Source of the DNA: Mucilaginibacter sp.
GTDB taxonomy: Bacteria; Bacteroidota; Bacteroidia; Sphingobacteriales; Sphingobacteriaceae
DNA length: 64,000 bases
Direction: 5' to 3'
Assembly (NCBI GenBank): GCA_030445275.1
Contig: JAUCSE010000105.1
Location: 62,001 to 126,000 of the forward strand
The notes under the pieces were generated by a model that saw only the letters and a list, made by a program, of their open reading frames with translations, was not told the origin of the DNA and made no database searches. How positions within the stretch are numbered: the first letter of the stretch is position 1; every line of letters starts with the position of its first letter. A program made the translations under genes and the position numbers. This document shows, in pieces, positions 26,653 through 35,857 of the stretch.

Positions 26653-27231
26653 TTACTTCAACTTCTTCACCAGAACATTAAAATCAGCTCCTACTACAGG
26701 TATCTTTTTCCATTCAGTATCGGGATTCTTTTTATAGTAAGTGCCACCATTAAGTAACCCACAGGAAAATCCAAGGCTTTTTCCTGGCATCGTACTCAAA
26801 AACTCTACAGAAATCAGCACTTCACCTTTCACTTCAATTTTATAAGGCGAAAGATCAACACTGATCAATTGGTTACTGGTCAAGGGCTCACTGGGATCTT
26901 TTTCTCTTGCTATTGAACTTTTTATTTCTTCTTTAACCAGGTTATCGCCCTGCGGTAATTTATCGCCCATGGCATATACGTTTACCTTAAAGGGAATAGT
27001 ATCCTTACCCAAATTGTCGACATGAAAGGTAAGCTTTAGCAGTTCAACAGGTTTATGGCCTGCATTCATTTTAATACCTACCTGGGCACCCTGTACAATG
27101 CCAAAACTATTGTTAGTAGTTCCCTGGCGAGACTTATTGCCAATGGTTTTGGTTTTATCCTGAGCAAATCCGCTCAAAGCAATAAAACAAATCAATACAG
27201 TAATAAGGGCTTTAAAGTTTGGGGTTCTCAT
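26653..27231 (-). CDS. Secreted protein of unknown function
   Basis: 192 residues from the ATG at 27231, chosen because it starts a signal peptide (MRTPNFKALITVLICFIALS, then GFAQ with cleavage after Ala). A start at 27276 would put 15 extra residues before it. The mature protein is beta-rich (GIKMNAGHKPVELLKLTFHV, FKVNVYAMGD, PYKIEVKGEVLISVEFL) and resembles small periplasmic or surface beta-sandwich proteins of Bacteroidota. No named family was recognised and no catalytic motif is visible. The flanking genes give no clue. Confidence 0.72.
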   Translation of the reverse strand: MRTPNFKALITVLICFIALSGFAQDKTKTIGNKSRQGTTNNSFGIVQGAQVGIKMNAGHKPVELLKLTFHVDNLGKDTIPFKVNVYAMGDKLPQGDNLVKEEIKSSIAREKDPSEPLTSNQLISVDLSPYKIEVKGEVLISVEFLSTMPGKSLGFSCGLLNGGTYYKKNPDTEWKKIPVVGADFNVLVKKLK

Positions 27232-27305
27232 GTTCGTTTTATAAAATAATGCAGAATTAAAGGGAAGACGATGCAATCATCAAATTGGTTGCACTACTTT
27301 AACAA

Positions 27306-27737
27306 TTATTTCCTGATCATTTTATAATGTTGTATACCAGCCTCCTCAAACTCGGGACCTGTTTTTTCAAAGCCGAACTTTTCGTATAGTGAAACGGCCT
27401 GTACCTGCGCGTTCAGATAAACATATTCCGCATCAGCAGGAAGATCATCCAAAGCTGTTTGTACCAGAGCCTGCCCCACACCAAAACCTCTGAACTTTTT
27501 GAATACGGCAAAGCGCTCTAGTTTATAACCGTTATCAGTCTTGCGCCATCGGCATGCCCCTGCCGGCTCACCATCAACAGTGGCTAAAAAGTGGTTAGAT
27601 TCATCTTCAAACTCCCATTCCAGTTCAGGCGGGCAATTTTGTTCTACTACAAAAACCTCGCGCCTTACGGCAAATACTTTATCAAGATCAGGCTGTTCCG
27701 TTACTTTTTCTACTTTTAAGTTTAAGCTTGTGGGCAT
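27306..27737 (-). CDS. GNAT-family N-acetyltransferase
   Basis: 143 residues of the GNAT fold: VFAVRREVFVVEQNCPPELE at the start, the acetyl-CoA loop FRGFGVGQALVQTALDD (motif A, R/Q-x-x-G-x-G/A) and NAQVQAVSLYEKFGFEKTGP. It resembles ElaA-like acetyltransferases. The substrate is unknown. Its start lies inside the 3' end of the upstream iron-permease-like gene (50-bp overlap in another frame), so the two are probably co-transcribed. Confidence 0.85.
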   Translation of the reverse strand: MPTSLNLKVEKVTEQPDLDKVFAVRREVFVVEQNCPPELEWEFEDESNHFLATVDGEPAGACRWRKTDNGYKLERFAVFKKFRGFGVGQALVQTALDDLPADAEYVYLNAQVQAVSLYEKFGFEKTGPEFEEAGIQHYKMIRK

Positions 27738-28203
27738 TATAATGTGGTTTTGTTTTAAGTATATTTAGTTTAGTGGTATGGTTCTCTTCAGCCGCATCAA
27801 TGGAGTGCGTGCAGGTAATATCATCCTCTTCCATAGCCAGCAATGATAACTGCACATAAAATTTGCGCAACTGATCAAGTTCTTTTTCGGTGATATCCTC
27901 AATATCAACCATGCGATTACTCGCTCCCTGATGTGAGGCCAATAACTCATTCAACTTTAAATGTATGGCCTTTGAGTCCTTATTCTGCGATTTTTGGATC
28001 AAAAAAACCATCAGGAAAGTTACTATAGTTGTTCCTGTATTGATAATAAGCTGCCAGGTATCAGAATATTTAAATATTGGCCCTGTTATACCCCATATAA
28101 TAATAACGCTTATAGCCGTTATGAATGCGGCCGAACTACCGGTGGCAATGGTTGCCCAGTTGGCAAACCGTTCAAAAAAATTCTTCTTCTTTTTAGGTAT
28201 CAT
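27688..28203 (-). CDS. Low-affinity iron permease family membrane protein
   Basis: 171 residues. It starts with a basic cytoplasmic tail (MIPKKKKNFFERFANWATIA) and has two membrane helices (about 22-45 and 51-70: FITAISVIIIWGITGPIF and IINTGTTIVTFLMVFLIQKS). These are followed by the conserved NKDSKAIHLKLNELL segment of the bacterial family related to fungal Fet4. The tail after residue 120 is variable. Transport of iron is not proven for bacterial members. The gene overlaps the GNAT gene. Confidence 0.82.
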   Translation of the reverse strand: MIPKKKKNFFERFANWATIATGSSAAFITAISVIIIWGITGPIFKYSDTWQLIINTGTTIVTFLMVFLIQKSQNKDSKAIHLKLNELLASHQGASNRMVDIEDITEKELDQLRKFYVQLSLLAMEEDDITCTHSIDAAEENHTTKLNILKTKPHYNAHKLKLKSRKSNGTA

Positions 28204-28227
28204 GGTTCGGTCTTAATTTACACCAAT

Positions 28228-28279
28228 ATAAACAACAAAGCGCCAATACAACAACTGTACTGACGCTTTGTTAGTATAA
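28228..28279 (-). terminator. Hairpin terminator downstream of the aldolase gene
   Basis: AACAAAGCG (28234-28242) pairs with CGCTTTGTT (28264-28272), extended by partly complementary TATA-rich flanks. It lies just beyond the aldolase stop codon and before the iron-permease-like gene. Confidence 0.6.
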
Positions 28280-28287
28280 ATTAAAAC

Positions 28288-29367
28288 CTATAATTTGCTG
28301 TTTACATCAACGCAATTCAAATCCTCAAACGCGGCGGCTAAACGTTTAACAAAGGTTTCTTCGCCTTTGCGTAACCATACGCGTGGGTCATAATATTTTT
28401 TGTTCGGAGAATCTTCCCCTTCTGGGTTACCAATCTGATCTTGCAGGTAAGCTTCTTTTGATTTGTAATAATCTTTTATGCCTTCCCAGTAAGCCCATTG
28501 CATATCGGTATCAATGTTCATTTTAATGGCACCGTATGAAATAGCTTCGCGAATCTCTTCCTGGGTTGAACCAGAACCACCGTGGAATACAAAATTGATC
28601 GGCTTTTCGGCAGTTAAACCAAAATGTTTTTTTACGTACTCTTGTGAGTTATGCAAAATTACCGGTTGTAATTTAACGTTACCTGGTTTATAAACACCAT
28701 GCACGTTACCAAAAGCGGCAGCCACTGTAAAACGCGGACTAACCTTTAACAAATGCTCGTATGAGTAAGCAACATCTTCTGGCTGAGTGTATAAACGTGA
28801 ACTATCTACATCAGAGTTGTCAACGCCGTCTTCTTCACCACCTGTTACGCCAAGTTCAATCTCCAATGTCATACCCAATTTGGCCATACGGGCAAGGTAT
28901 TTTGCAGAAATCTCTATGTTTTCTTCAATAGATTCTTCAGAAAGATCAAGCATGTGTGATGAGAAAAGCGGTTTACCGGTTTCGGCAAAGAATTTTTCGC
29001 CATGATCCAACAAACCATCTATCCATGGTAAAAACTTCATTGCGGCATGGTCAGTATGCAAAATTACAGCAACGCCATAATGCTCGGCCAGTAAATGAAC
29101 GTGCTTAGCTGCAGATACAGCGCCTAAAATGCAGGCTTGTAGTTTTGAATTATCCAGTGACTTACCTGCATAAAACTGTGCGCCGCCATTTGATAGCTGA
29201 ATAATTACCGGAGAGTTTACCAGCTTAGCTGTTTCCATAACTGCATTAATGGTATTGGTACCAATAACGTTTACTGCCGGTAAGGCAAACTGATGCTTTT
29301 TAGCTACTTCAAATAGTTCCTGCACCTGATCGCCATGCAGAACACCTTTATAATTTTTTAAATCCAT
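28288..29367 (-). CDS. fbaA: Class II fructose-bisphosphate aldolase
   Basis: 359 residues, the same length as E. coli FbaA (class IIA). It cleaves fructose 1,6-bisphosphate in glycolysis and makes it in gluconeogenesis. Visible features: ALPAVNVIGTNTINAVMETA at the start, the zinc-site LHTDHAA, the long class IIA loop around DLSEESIEENIEI, ELGVTGGEEDG, VFHGGSGSTQEEIREAISYG and MNIDTDMQWAYWEG. The start is clear and no residue appears missing. It is transcribed alone between a terminator hairpin downstream and a 313-bp divergent region shared with accD. Confidence 0.96.
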   Translation of the reverse strand: MDLKNYKGVLHGDQVQELFEVAKKHQFALPAVNVIGTNTINAVMETAKLVNSPVIIQLSNGGAQFYAGKSLDNSKLQACILGAVSAAKHVHLLAEHYGVAVILHTDHAAMKFLPWIDGLLDHGEKFFAETGKPLFSSHMLDLSEESIEENIEISAKYLARMAKLGMTLEIELGVTGGEEDGVDNSDVDSSRLYTQPEDVAYSYEHLLKVSPRFTVAAAFGNVHGVYKPGNVKLQPVILHNSQEYVKKHFGLTAEKPINFVFHGGSGSTQEEIREAISYGAIKMNIDTDMQWAYWEGIKDYYKSKEAYLQDQIGNPEGEDSPNKKYYDPRVWLRKGEETFVKRLAAAFEDLNCVDVNSKL

Positions 29368-29680
29368 GAGCTTTTATTTGGGCCTCGAAGTTATAAAATT
29401 TCTTTGTTTTAGATAAGAAATCTTATCATTAATGGTTGATCATGACTAGCATTACGCATCAAATTACTCAAAGTATATTAAAACGATAGTAAAAATGGGT
29501 CAATAATAAAAAAACAATATATTTTACTAACAAAATATACATTTCATTGCAAATTTGATATAAAACAAGTCCGTGTTTTTTTTAATAAATAATTAATCGG
29601 CTTATAAGTTTTTTTAACCCCTACTACTTGTTTAATATTTTTTGTTTCTTTGTAGTCAATTGAAAGAGCTAGACATAGAT
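29368..29680. promoter_or_regulatory. Divergent fbaA/accD intergenic region
   Basis: AT-rich 313 bp with no coding frame. A palindrome GATAAGA-AA-TCTTATC at 29412-29427, about 45 bp upstream of the aldolase start, could be an operator. Nothing else specific was recognised. Confidence 0.35.
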
Positions 29681-30526
29681 ATGGCGTGGTTTAAACGAGA
29701 GTTGAAAGGGATAATTACGACTACTGAGGAAAAAAAGGAAGCCCCTGATGGTATCTGGAATAAATGCCCGAATTGTAAGAAACCCCTGCATTATTCTGAG
29801 CAGGTTGAGAATCAATATGTTTGCCACTACTGTGGCTATCACCTGCGCATAGGTTCAAAAGAATACTTTGCGGTACTATTTGATAATAACGAATTTACAG
29901 AGCTGTTCCCTGATTTGATATCAGGCGACCCACTGCACTTCGAGGACACCAAAAAATATACAGACAGGTTAACTGAAACCCAATTTAAAACAGGGCTAAA
30001 GGATGCCATACGTTCTGGAGTAGGTAAAATTGATGGACAGGACCTGGTAATTGCCTGTATGGATTTTAACTTCATAGGTGGTTCAATGGGATCAGTAGTG
30101 GGCGAAAAAATAGCCCGCTCTATTGATTATTGTATTGCCCATAAAGTTCCGTTCCTGATGATATCAAAATCAGGTGGTGCAAGGATGATGGAAGCTGCGT
30201 TTTCATTAATGCAGATGGCCAAAACATCAGCCAAGCTGGCTTTGTTGTCACAAGCAAAAATACCTTATATATCTTTATTAACTGATCCTACCACCGGTGG
30301 CGTAACAGCATCATACGCTATGCTGGGCGATATTAATATTGCCGAACCAGGTGCGCTGATAGGTTTTGCAGGCCCAAGGGTAATTAAGGAAACTATAAAG
30401 AAAGATCTGCCTAAAGGGTTTCAAACAGCAGAGTTTGTTCAGGAACACGGATTTTTGGACTTTATAGTTGACCGCCGTGAAATGAAAGAAAAACTGGCAT
30501 CATTTATTAAAATGATGGCTAATTAA
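29681..30526 (+). CDS. accD: Acetyl-CoA carboxylase carboxyltransferase subunit beta
   Basis: 281 residues from the ATG at 29681 (MAWFKRELKGIITTTEEKK). An in-frame start at 29642 would add 13 atypical residues. The zinc finger CPNC...CHYC lies at about 30-52, and the crotonase-like carboxyltransferase core includes FNFIGGSMGSVVGEKIARSI, MISKSGGARMMEAAFSLMQM, LTDPTTGGVTASYAMLGDIN and GFAGPRVIKETI. With AccA, which is not in the window, it transfers the carboxyl group from biotin to acetyl-CoA, the first step of fatty-acid synthesis. The accA gene is unlinked here, common in the phylum. Hairpins follow. Confidence 0.97.
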   Translation: MAWFKRELKGIITTTEEKKEAPDGIWNKCPNCKKPLHYSEQVENQYVCHYCGYHLRIGSKEYFAVLFDNNEFTELFPDLISGDPLHFEDTKKYTDRLTETQFKTGLKDAIRSGVGKIDGQDLVIACMDFNFIGGSMGSVVGEKIARSIDYCIAHKVPFLMISKSGGARMMEAAFSLMQMAKTSAKLALLSQAKIPYISLLTDPTTGGVTASYAMLGDINIAEPGALIGFAGPRVIKETIKKDLPKGFQTAEFVQEHGFLDFIVDRREMKEKLASFIKMMAN

Positions 30527-30544
30527 AACGCAAAAACAAAAAAA

Positions 30545-30627
30545 CGTCATTGCATGGTACGAAGCAATGACGAATATAAATGTAAACAAGAGAGGCTATC
30601 CATATTTGGATAGCCTCTCTTGTTTAC
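30545..30627. terminator. Tandem hairpins between accD and a convergent gene
   Basis: The first hairpin pairs CGTCATTGC (30545-30553) with GCAATGACG (30564-30572) and is a short member of the GTCATTGCGAGG repeat family. The second is a perfect 21-bp stem (30582-30602 with 30607-30627) around a 4-nt loop. Their position between convergent genes indicates bidirectional termination. Confidence 0.75.
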
Positions 30628-30653
30628 TAAAGTTGTATAACATTCACTTTAAA

Positions 30654-31112
30654 CTATATACCCTCGGTACCAGGCTCATGCCCTATCATGCGGCCGGTGG
30701 TACGACCTTGCGGGCGACTTTCAAAATCCGTTTTGGCAGGACCGGTTGATGGAAACTCCTTTTTATTTGGAGGAGTTACATCTGTTTGTTCGCTGTACGA
30801 AGTATTGGCACCCCGTTGAGGTTGATCAACTTCTGATTGGCGGTGATAACCAGTGCCTTCGTTTTTTGATTCACCTTCTTCAGGTGTCTCATCAGGGGCG
30901 TTATCATCTTCGTCTTCATCGGTCAGGTCAGCCTGGTCAAATGTAGGTTCCAGATCGATGGTATCATCCTCATCTTCCTTTAGTTCATCATTATCAAGGT
31001 CACTATCGTTAAAAGCATCCTCATTCTGGCGGCCAAAGGTATTATCTGTATTGTCGAAATCGTTACGATTATTATCCCGGGCATCCCAGGCTTCTTCATT
31101 ATTAGTTATCAT
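30654..31112 (-). CDS. Acidic, probably disordered protein of unknown function
   Basis: 152 residues, extremely rich in Asp, Glu and Asn in the first half (for example DSDLDNDELKEDEDDTIDLE), then Pro, Gln, Thr and Arg rich. It has no hydrophobic core, signal peptide or membrane helix. Such short acidic proteins recur in Sphingobacteriaceae next to housekeeping genes; no function is known. Composition and clean ends support coding, but no domain does. Confidence 0.6.
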   Translation of the reverse strand: MITNNEEAWDARDNNRNDFDNTDNTFGRQNEDAFNDSDLDNDELKEDEDDTIDLEPTFDQADLTDEDEDDNAPDETPEEGESKNEGTGYHRQSEVDQPQRGANTSYSEQTDVTPPNKKEFPSTGPAKTDFESRPQGRTTGRMIGHEPGTEGI

Positions 31113-31224
31113 AGGTTCTAATTTTTGATGTTATTTAATAAACCTATTGAGTTGCCGTATTGTTTCAAATTTATCCAATTAAGAAAATAAATTTCTTAAT
31201 TTAAGGCTAAAACATAAAAACGGT

Positions 31225-31302
31225 CTGTTATGCTGGGCTTGTCTAAGGATGATCGTGCGGAGAGGCCAACCCACCATGCTTCGACGGAGCTCAGCATGAC
31301 AC
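31225..31302. repeat. Degenerate REP-like hairpin
   Basis: TGTTATGCTGGGCTTGTC at the left is largely complementary to a right arm ending GAGCTCAGCATGACA. It looks like a decayed relative of the GTCATCCTGAGC family. Confidence 0.5.
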
Positions 31303-31344
31303 CTTTTATACTCATCGCTCTAATGATCTGGAATACAGAAAATA

Positions 31345-31423
31345 AAAAAACTTGTCATCCTGAGCATCGCGAAGAATCTATTTAACAAATAGATCCTTCG
31401 TTTCTCAGGATGACAAGTTTTTT
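31345..31423. repeat. REP-like hairpin, GTCATCCTGAGC family, also a likely terminator
   Basis: CTTGTCATCCTGAG and GAAGAATCTATTT pair with AAATAGATCCTTC and CTCAGGATGACAAG. A-rich and T-rich flanks give a terminator-like form on both strands. It lies 25 bp beyond the cysteine desulfurase stop. Confidence 0.85.
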
Positions 31424-31448
31424 ATAAAATAATGAAGTAAATAAAAAT

Positions 31449-32585
31449 CTACGCGTTCACCAAACAAAGTTCACGAACCTTGTTTACGGTATAGTCTACC
31501 TCTTCTTTGGTGTTGTACTTGGAAAACGAGAATCTGACAGATGGTTTTGAGGCGCTTGCGCCAATGGCGGTTAACACATGTGAGCCTATATCAGAACCAG
31601 AACTGCAGGCACTGCCTCCAGAGGCCGAAATACCGGCAATATCTAAATTAAACAGCAGCATATCACCCATATCCATTTCAGGAAAAGCAACATTTAGCAC
31701 AGTGTACAAGCTTTTATCAGCACTGGTTTCACCGTTAAAGCTCACTCCCGGTATCTGATCCGTCAGTTTACCCATCATATAGTTTTTTAAACCCTGTATA
31801 TGATTACGGTGCTGTTCCATATCGGTATAAGCCATTTCCAATGCTTTGGCAAGCCCTACAATACCATAAATATTTTCGGTACCGCCACGCATGTTACGTT
31901 CCTGCGCACCGCCATAAATAAATGGTTTTATTTTAATACGATGATTAACGTGTAAAAAACCAACGCCTTTTGGCCCGTGCAATTTATGCGCGGCACACAC
32001 CAGAAAATGAGTTTTAAGCTTGCTCAGATTGTGTTCATAATGCCCCATGGTTTGCACGGTATCGCAATGATAAATGGCATTATAAGCTTCGCAGATATCA
32101 CCAACACGCTCCATATCTGACAGGGTACCTATCTCGTTATTGGCATGCATGATAGATACCAGGCTGCGTTCATTATTTTGTAACAGCGTTTCCAGGTGAT
32201 CATAATCAATATTACCCTTTGCATCCACATCAACAAAGCTCAACTTAATAATACCCGACTTCTCCATGGCCTCTAATGTATGAATCACCGCGTGGTGCTC
32301 TATACGACTGGTTATGGCGTGCGTGATATTATGATCAACAATACTGCAACGAATGGCTGTATTATCAGCCTCGGTACCGCTCGAGGTAAAAAATATCTCA
32401 GCAGGTGATGTATGCAGTAAGTTAGCTATGGTTTTACGCGATCTTTCAATCAATGTTCTTGCCTCGCGGCCATGTGAATGGATAGATGACGGATTACCAT
32501 AATGGTTTTCCATAACCTTATACATTTCTTTTAAAACCTCCGGATCAAGCGGCGTTGTGGCTGCATTATCAAAGTAAACACGCAT
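31449..32585 (-). CDS. Cysteine desulfurase (NifS/IscS family)
   Basis: 378 residues. PLP-dependent enzyme that removes sulfur from cysteine for iron-sulfur clusters and tRNA thiolation. VYFDNAATTPLDPEV opens the protein, HANNEIG lies at 148-154, the PLP lysine is K201 in AAHKLHGPKG, and the persulfide cysteine is C327 in SGGSACSSGS. The short loop around C327 fits the NifS/IscS group rather than SufS. No iscU or iscA gene is adjacent. GlmM is upstream on the same strand, 114 bp away and separated by a palindrome, so co-transcription is possible. Confidence 0.93.
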   Translation of the reverse strand: MRVYFDNAATTPLDPEVLKEMYKVMENHYGNPSSIHSHGREARTLIERSRKTIANLLHTSPAEIFFTSSGTEADNTAIRCSIVDHNITHAITSRIEHHAVIHTLEAMEKSGIIKLSFVDVDAKGNIDYDHLETLLQNNERSLVSIMHANNEIGTLSDMERVGDICEAYNAIYHCDTVQTMGHYEHNLSKLKTHFLVCAAHKLHGPKGVGFLHVNHRIKIKPFIYGGAQERNMRGGTENIYGIVGLAKALEMAYTDMEQHRNHIQGLKNYMMGKLTDQIPGVSFNGETSADKSLYTVLNVAFPEMDMGDMLLFNLDIAGISASGGSACSSGSDIGSHVLTAIGASASKPSVRFSFSKYNTKEEVDYTVNKVRELCLVNA

Positions 32586-32596
32586 TTTTTATAATT

Positions 32597-32705
32597 ATTG
32601 AATTAGTGAGTTAGCGAATTAGTGATTTTATATGAAGTGGAATTATTGAATTAGTTTATTATTTTGATTCACTAACTCAGTCATCCACTAAATCACTAAT
32701 TAATT
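32597..32705. repeat. Palindrome of iterated GAATTAGTGA words
   Basis: The left half repeats GAATTAGTGA-like words (near 32600, 32615 and 32648), and the right half carries complements (ATTCACTAACTC, AAATCACTAATT). It overlaps the glmM stop codon and ends near the desulfurase start, so the transcript could fold between the two genes. Confidence 0.7.
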
Positions 32706-34112
32706 AACTTGAAGAATCTCTTTTATGTCAGCTATTATTTTATTAGCAAGGCCATTTGCAACCGTTTCTGAATTGCCTTCAGAGTATATCCTGATGATCG
32801 GCTCGGTATTTGACCTGCGCAAATGTACCCATTCTTTATCAAATTCTATTTTGAGTCCGTCAATAGTACTATGCGGTTGTTTACTATATTTATACTCTAC
32901 CTTACTCAAAAGGGCATCTATATCCATTTCTGGCGTTAAAGTGATCTTATTTTTTGATATAAAATAACCCGGGTATGACATACGCAAGTTGGAAATCGAT
33001 TTGCCATATTTAGCCAGGTGGGTTAAAAACAAGGCTATGCCCACCAGCGCATCACGACCGTAATGCAATTCAGGATATATAACTCCACCATTACCCTCAC
33101 CACCTATTACGGCGTTAACTGCTTTCATCTTATTAACTACGTTCACCTCTCCTACTGCAGCTGCATGATATTCGCCACCGGCACTCTCGGTAATATCACG
33201 CAGGGCACGGGTTGACGACAGGTTTGATACCGTGTTGCCTTTGTTGTTCTGCAAAACATAATCGGCCACAGCCACTAAAGTATATTCTTCTCCAAACATA
33301 TTTCCGTCCTCGCACACAAAACAAAGGCGGTCAACATCAGGGTCAACGGCAATACCCAAGTGGGCCCTTTTGGCCAGTACTTCTTTTGACAGCGCGGTCA
33401 AATTTTCTGGCAAGGGTTCCGGATTATGCGGAAAGTTACCATCTGGTTCGCAATATAACTCATGTACAGTTTCAACACCAAGGGCTTTAAGCAAAGCCGG
33501 CACAAAAATACCACCTGTTGAGTTAACACAATCAATAACAACATTAAAACCAGCTTTCTTTATGGCTTTTACATCAACCAGGGGCAATGCCAGTACCAGG
33601 TCAATATGTTTTTGCATCCAGCTGGTGTCAAGCGTAACCTTGCCAAGGTCATTTACATCAGCATACTTAAAATCGCTGTTCTCTGCCATTTCAAGTACTT
33701 CCTTACCGTCGGCATCACTTATAAACTCACCATCGGCATTCAGTAATTTAAGCGCGTTCCATTGTTTGGGGTTATGGCTTGCGGTAAGTATGATACCTCC
33801 CCCAGCCTTTTCGCCGGTAACTGCAACTTCAACTGTTGGTGTTGTTGATAAGCCAAGATCAATAACATCAATGCCAAGACCTTGCAAAGTGCCAATAACC
33901 AGGTTATTGACCATAGTGCCCGAAATACGCGCATCACGACCCACTACAATTTTTTTAATACCTGATTTTTGTACGGCCCAGGCACCATATGCCGATGTAA
34001 ACTTTACAATATCCAATGGTGTTAAACCATCGCCAACAGCACCGCCTATGGTACCGCGTATCCCCGAAATAGATTTTATGAGTGTCAAAATGATTATGTT
34101 TTGGTGAGGCAA
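32700..34112 (-). CDS. glmM: Phosphoglucosamine mutase
   Basis: 470 residues as read from the ATG at 34112. Bacteroidota homologues typically begin MTLIKSISGIRG, so a TTG at 34088 (giving MTLIKSISG) may be the true start. The enzyme converts glucosamine-6-phosphate to the 1-phosphate for peptidoglycan and LPS precursors. The phosphoserine is S112 in TASHNPKQWNALK, the metal loop is DPDVDRLCFV, sugar binding is GEGNGGVIYPELHYGRDAL, and phosphate binding is RRSNTEPIIRIYSE. All four domains are present. Confidence 0.93.
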   Translation of the reverse strand: MPHQNIIILTLIKSISGIRGTIGGAVGDGLTPLDIVKFTSAYGAWAVQKSGIKKIVVGRDARISGTMVNNLVIGTLQGLGIDVIDLGLSTTPTVEVAVTGEKAGGGIILTASHNPKQWNALKLLNADGEFISDADGKEVLEMAENSDFKYADVNDLGKVTLDTSWMQKHIDLVLALPLVDVKAIKKAGFNVVIDCVNSTGGIFVPALLKALGVETVHELYCEPDGNFPHNPEPLPENLTALSKEVLAKRAHLGIAVDPDVDRLCFVCEDGNMFGEEYTLVAVADYVLQNNKGNTVSNLSSTRALRDITESAGGEYHAAAVGEVNVVNKMKAVNAVIGGEGNGGVIYPELHYGRDALVGIALFLTHLAKYGKSISNLRMSYPGYFISKNKITLTPEMDIDALLSKVEYKYSKQPHSTIDGLKIEFDKEWVHLRRSNTEPIIRIYSEGNSETVANGLANKIIADIKEILQVN

Positions 34113-34376
34113 AAGTATAAATATTTAAACTATAAGCCATGCATTAAGTGTTTGCAATTTATGGCTTAAGTATACTTCTTATAACGTTTTTTTTCACGCA
34201 AACGTTTGTTCGCAATCTTTTTTATTACCTATAATCGCCAGCAGGAACACAAATGCAACAAAGCTACATTATGTTTTTTAATTGTAATTTATTCCGGTAT
34301 TTATACTCATTAAGCTTGCTGCATCAATGTTGTATTAAAGTAATTGATACCTTTGCCAATTAAAATTTAAACGTTG

Positions 34377-34940
34377 ATGCCTGAATACATTTTACAACTC
34401 GACCGGCATTTATTTTATTTTATTAACCATGATCTGTCAAATCCGTTTTTTGACTGGATCATGCCTTTTTTACGCAATCCCAAATTCTGGATCCCGCTAT
34501 ACATTTTTATTGTTGGTTTTTGCATATACCGTTATAAAAAACAGGGCGTACTGATCATTGTATTGTTGGCTATAACTGCCGGCTTTGCCGATTTTACCAG
34601 CGCCAGCATCATCAAATACAATGTTAAAAGACTTAGGCCCTGCCGTGATCCTATAGTTTCGCAAACTGACATTAGCCGGATACCCTGCGGAACTGGCTAT
34701 AGCTTCCCATCAACGCACGCTACTGATCATTTTGCCATGGCTATATTTTTGAGCCTGGTTTTCTTTAAAAAATGGCGTTGGATATGGTTTTGGGCCATAC
34801 TATGGGCAGGTGTTATTTGCTTTGCCCAGGTATATGTGGGCGTGCATTTCCCTGTTGATGTGCTATGCGGAGCAATTTATGGTGCTTTGGTAGGCACCCT
34901 ATTTGCCTTTTTATTTAAAAAATTACAACCCTCTTTTTAA
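34377..34940 (+). CDS. PAP2-family membrane phosphatase
   Basis: 187 residues from the ATG at 34377. Five to six membrane helices surround the PAP2 signature: KYNVKRLRP (K-x6-RP), YSFPSTHATDHFAM (PSxH) and YVGVHFPVDVLCG (SR-x5-H-x3-D region). These enzymes remove phosphate from lipid-linked substrates such as undecaprenyl diphosphate or phosphatidic acid; the substrate cannot be told here. The stop overlaps the next start (TAATG), so the two membrane protein genes are coupled. Confidence 0.9.
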   Translation: MPEYILQLDRHLFYFINHDLSNPFFDWIMPFLRNPKFWIPLYIFIVGFCIYRYKKQGVLIIVLLAITAGFADFTSASIIKYNVKRLRPCRDPIVSQTDISRIPCGTGYSFPSTHATDHFAMAIFLSLVFFKKWRWIWFWAILWAGVICFAQVYVGVHFPVDVLCGAIYGALVGTLFAFLFKKLQPSF

Positions 34941-35656
34941 TGACTGCCTGGAAAATTGTTTTATTATTCTTTAGCGCCTTTTGCGGCGGTACATCAGTAT
35001 TTTTTTTCAAGGGCGATAATCATAAAATGCTTAAACTGGTACTATCATTTAGCGGGGCATACCTGTTTGGTATTACCGTTTTGCATTTAATACCAGATGC
35101 TTATCATGGTAACGATAATTGGGTTGGTGTTTTTATACTTGCCGGTTTTCTGTTTCAGATTGTGCTGGAGCAATTTTCTGATGGTATTGAACATGGGCAC
35201 ATGCATAAACCGAAGCATGACCTGGTGGTTTTTCCGCTGGGCATTATGGTTAGCTTATGTCTGCATGCTTTTTTAGAAGGGATGCCACTGGCACAAGGCA
35301 ACCAGGATCAACTGGTTTTCGGTATAGCCCTGCACCATATACCCGCCGCGTTTGCACTAGCCACCGTATTGATAACCAATAAACAAAGTAAAAGGAATAC
35401 CGTGCTTTTTATAGTGTTGTTTGCTATAATGGCTCCGGCAGGTTATTTTTTCAGCACGGCACTAAGCAATGGTAATATAGGTAATTTACAACATTACTTT
35501 AACCGTATTATGGGCGTGGTTATCGGTATATTCCTGCATATTTCTACCACCATTCTGTTCGAGTCAAGTAATGATCATAAATTTAACCTGCGCAAAATGA
35601 TAGCTGTACTATTAGGTGTGGGTATAGCGCTGGCCGGGTTTGTGGGAGAGCTGTAG
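34940..35656 (+). CDS. ZIP-family divalent metal transporter
   Basis: 238 residues with eight predicted membrane segments. ZIP features: LHLIPDAYHG (helix 2 region), the His-rich loop DGIEHGHMHKPKHD, the metal-site helices LCLHAFLEGMPL (helix 4) and GIALHHIPAAFALAT (helix 5). It probably imports zinc or iron across the inner membrane; specificity is unknown. It is coupled to the PAP2 gene by a one-base overlap. A REP-like hairpin begins 13 bp after the stop. Confidence 0.88.
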   Translation: MTAWKIVLLFFSAFCGGTSVFFFKGDNHKMLKLVLSFSGAYLFGITVLHLIPDAYHGNDNWVGVFILAGFLFQIVLEQFSDGIEHGHMHKPKHDLVVFPLGIMVSLCLHAFLEGMPLAQGNQDQLVFGIALHHIPAAFALATVLITNKQSKRNTVLFIVLFAIMAPAGYFFSTALSNGNIGNLQHYFNRIMGVVIGIFLHISTTILFESSNDHKFNLRKMIAVLLGVGIALAGFVGEL

Positions 35657-35669
35657 CTTCCCCTCCGCG

Positions 35670-35760
35670 CGTCATTGCGAGGAGGAACGACGTGGGCAAT
35701 CCCCGATATTCAGAGCGGCTCTGTATGTCGGGGATTGCCAAGCTATCGCTCGCAATGACT
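35670..35760. repeat. REP-like hairpin, GTCATTGCGAGG family
   Basis: CGTCATTGCGAGGAGGAACG and TGGGCAATCCCCGA pair with TCGGGGATTGCCA and GCTCGCAATGAC. It lies between the convergent ZIP and M20 genes. Another full copy is at 53722-53835. Confidence 0.85.
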
Positions 35761-35857
35761 GGAAAGATGAGCACTATCGTGTTCCATTTTTGTTCCTATC
35801 CATGTTCCGCTTTTGTTCGGGTTTTGGGGACACTGGAACAGCGGAACGCTAATATCA

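Larger units (their letters stand above)
31113..31448. other. Intergenic region with two REP-like hairpins
   Basis: 336 bp without a credible gene. It contains a degenerate hairpin at 31225-31302 and a strong one at 31345-31423 (separate entries). The rest is AT-rich and holds the probable promoter of the acidic-protein gene. Confidence 0.6.
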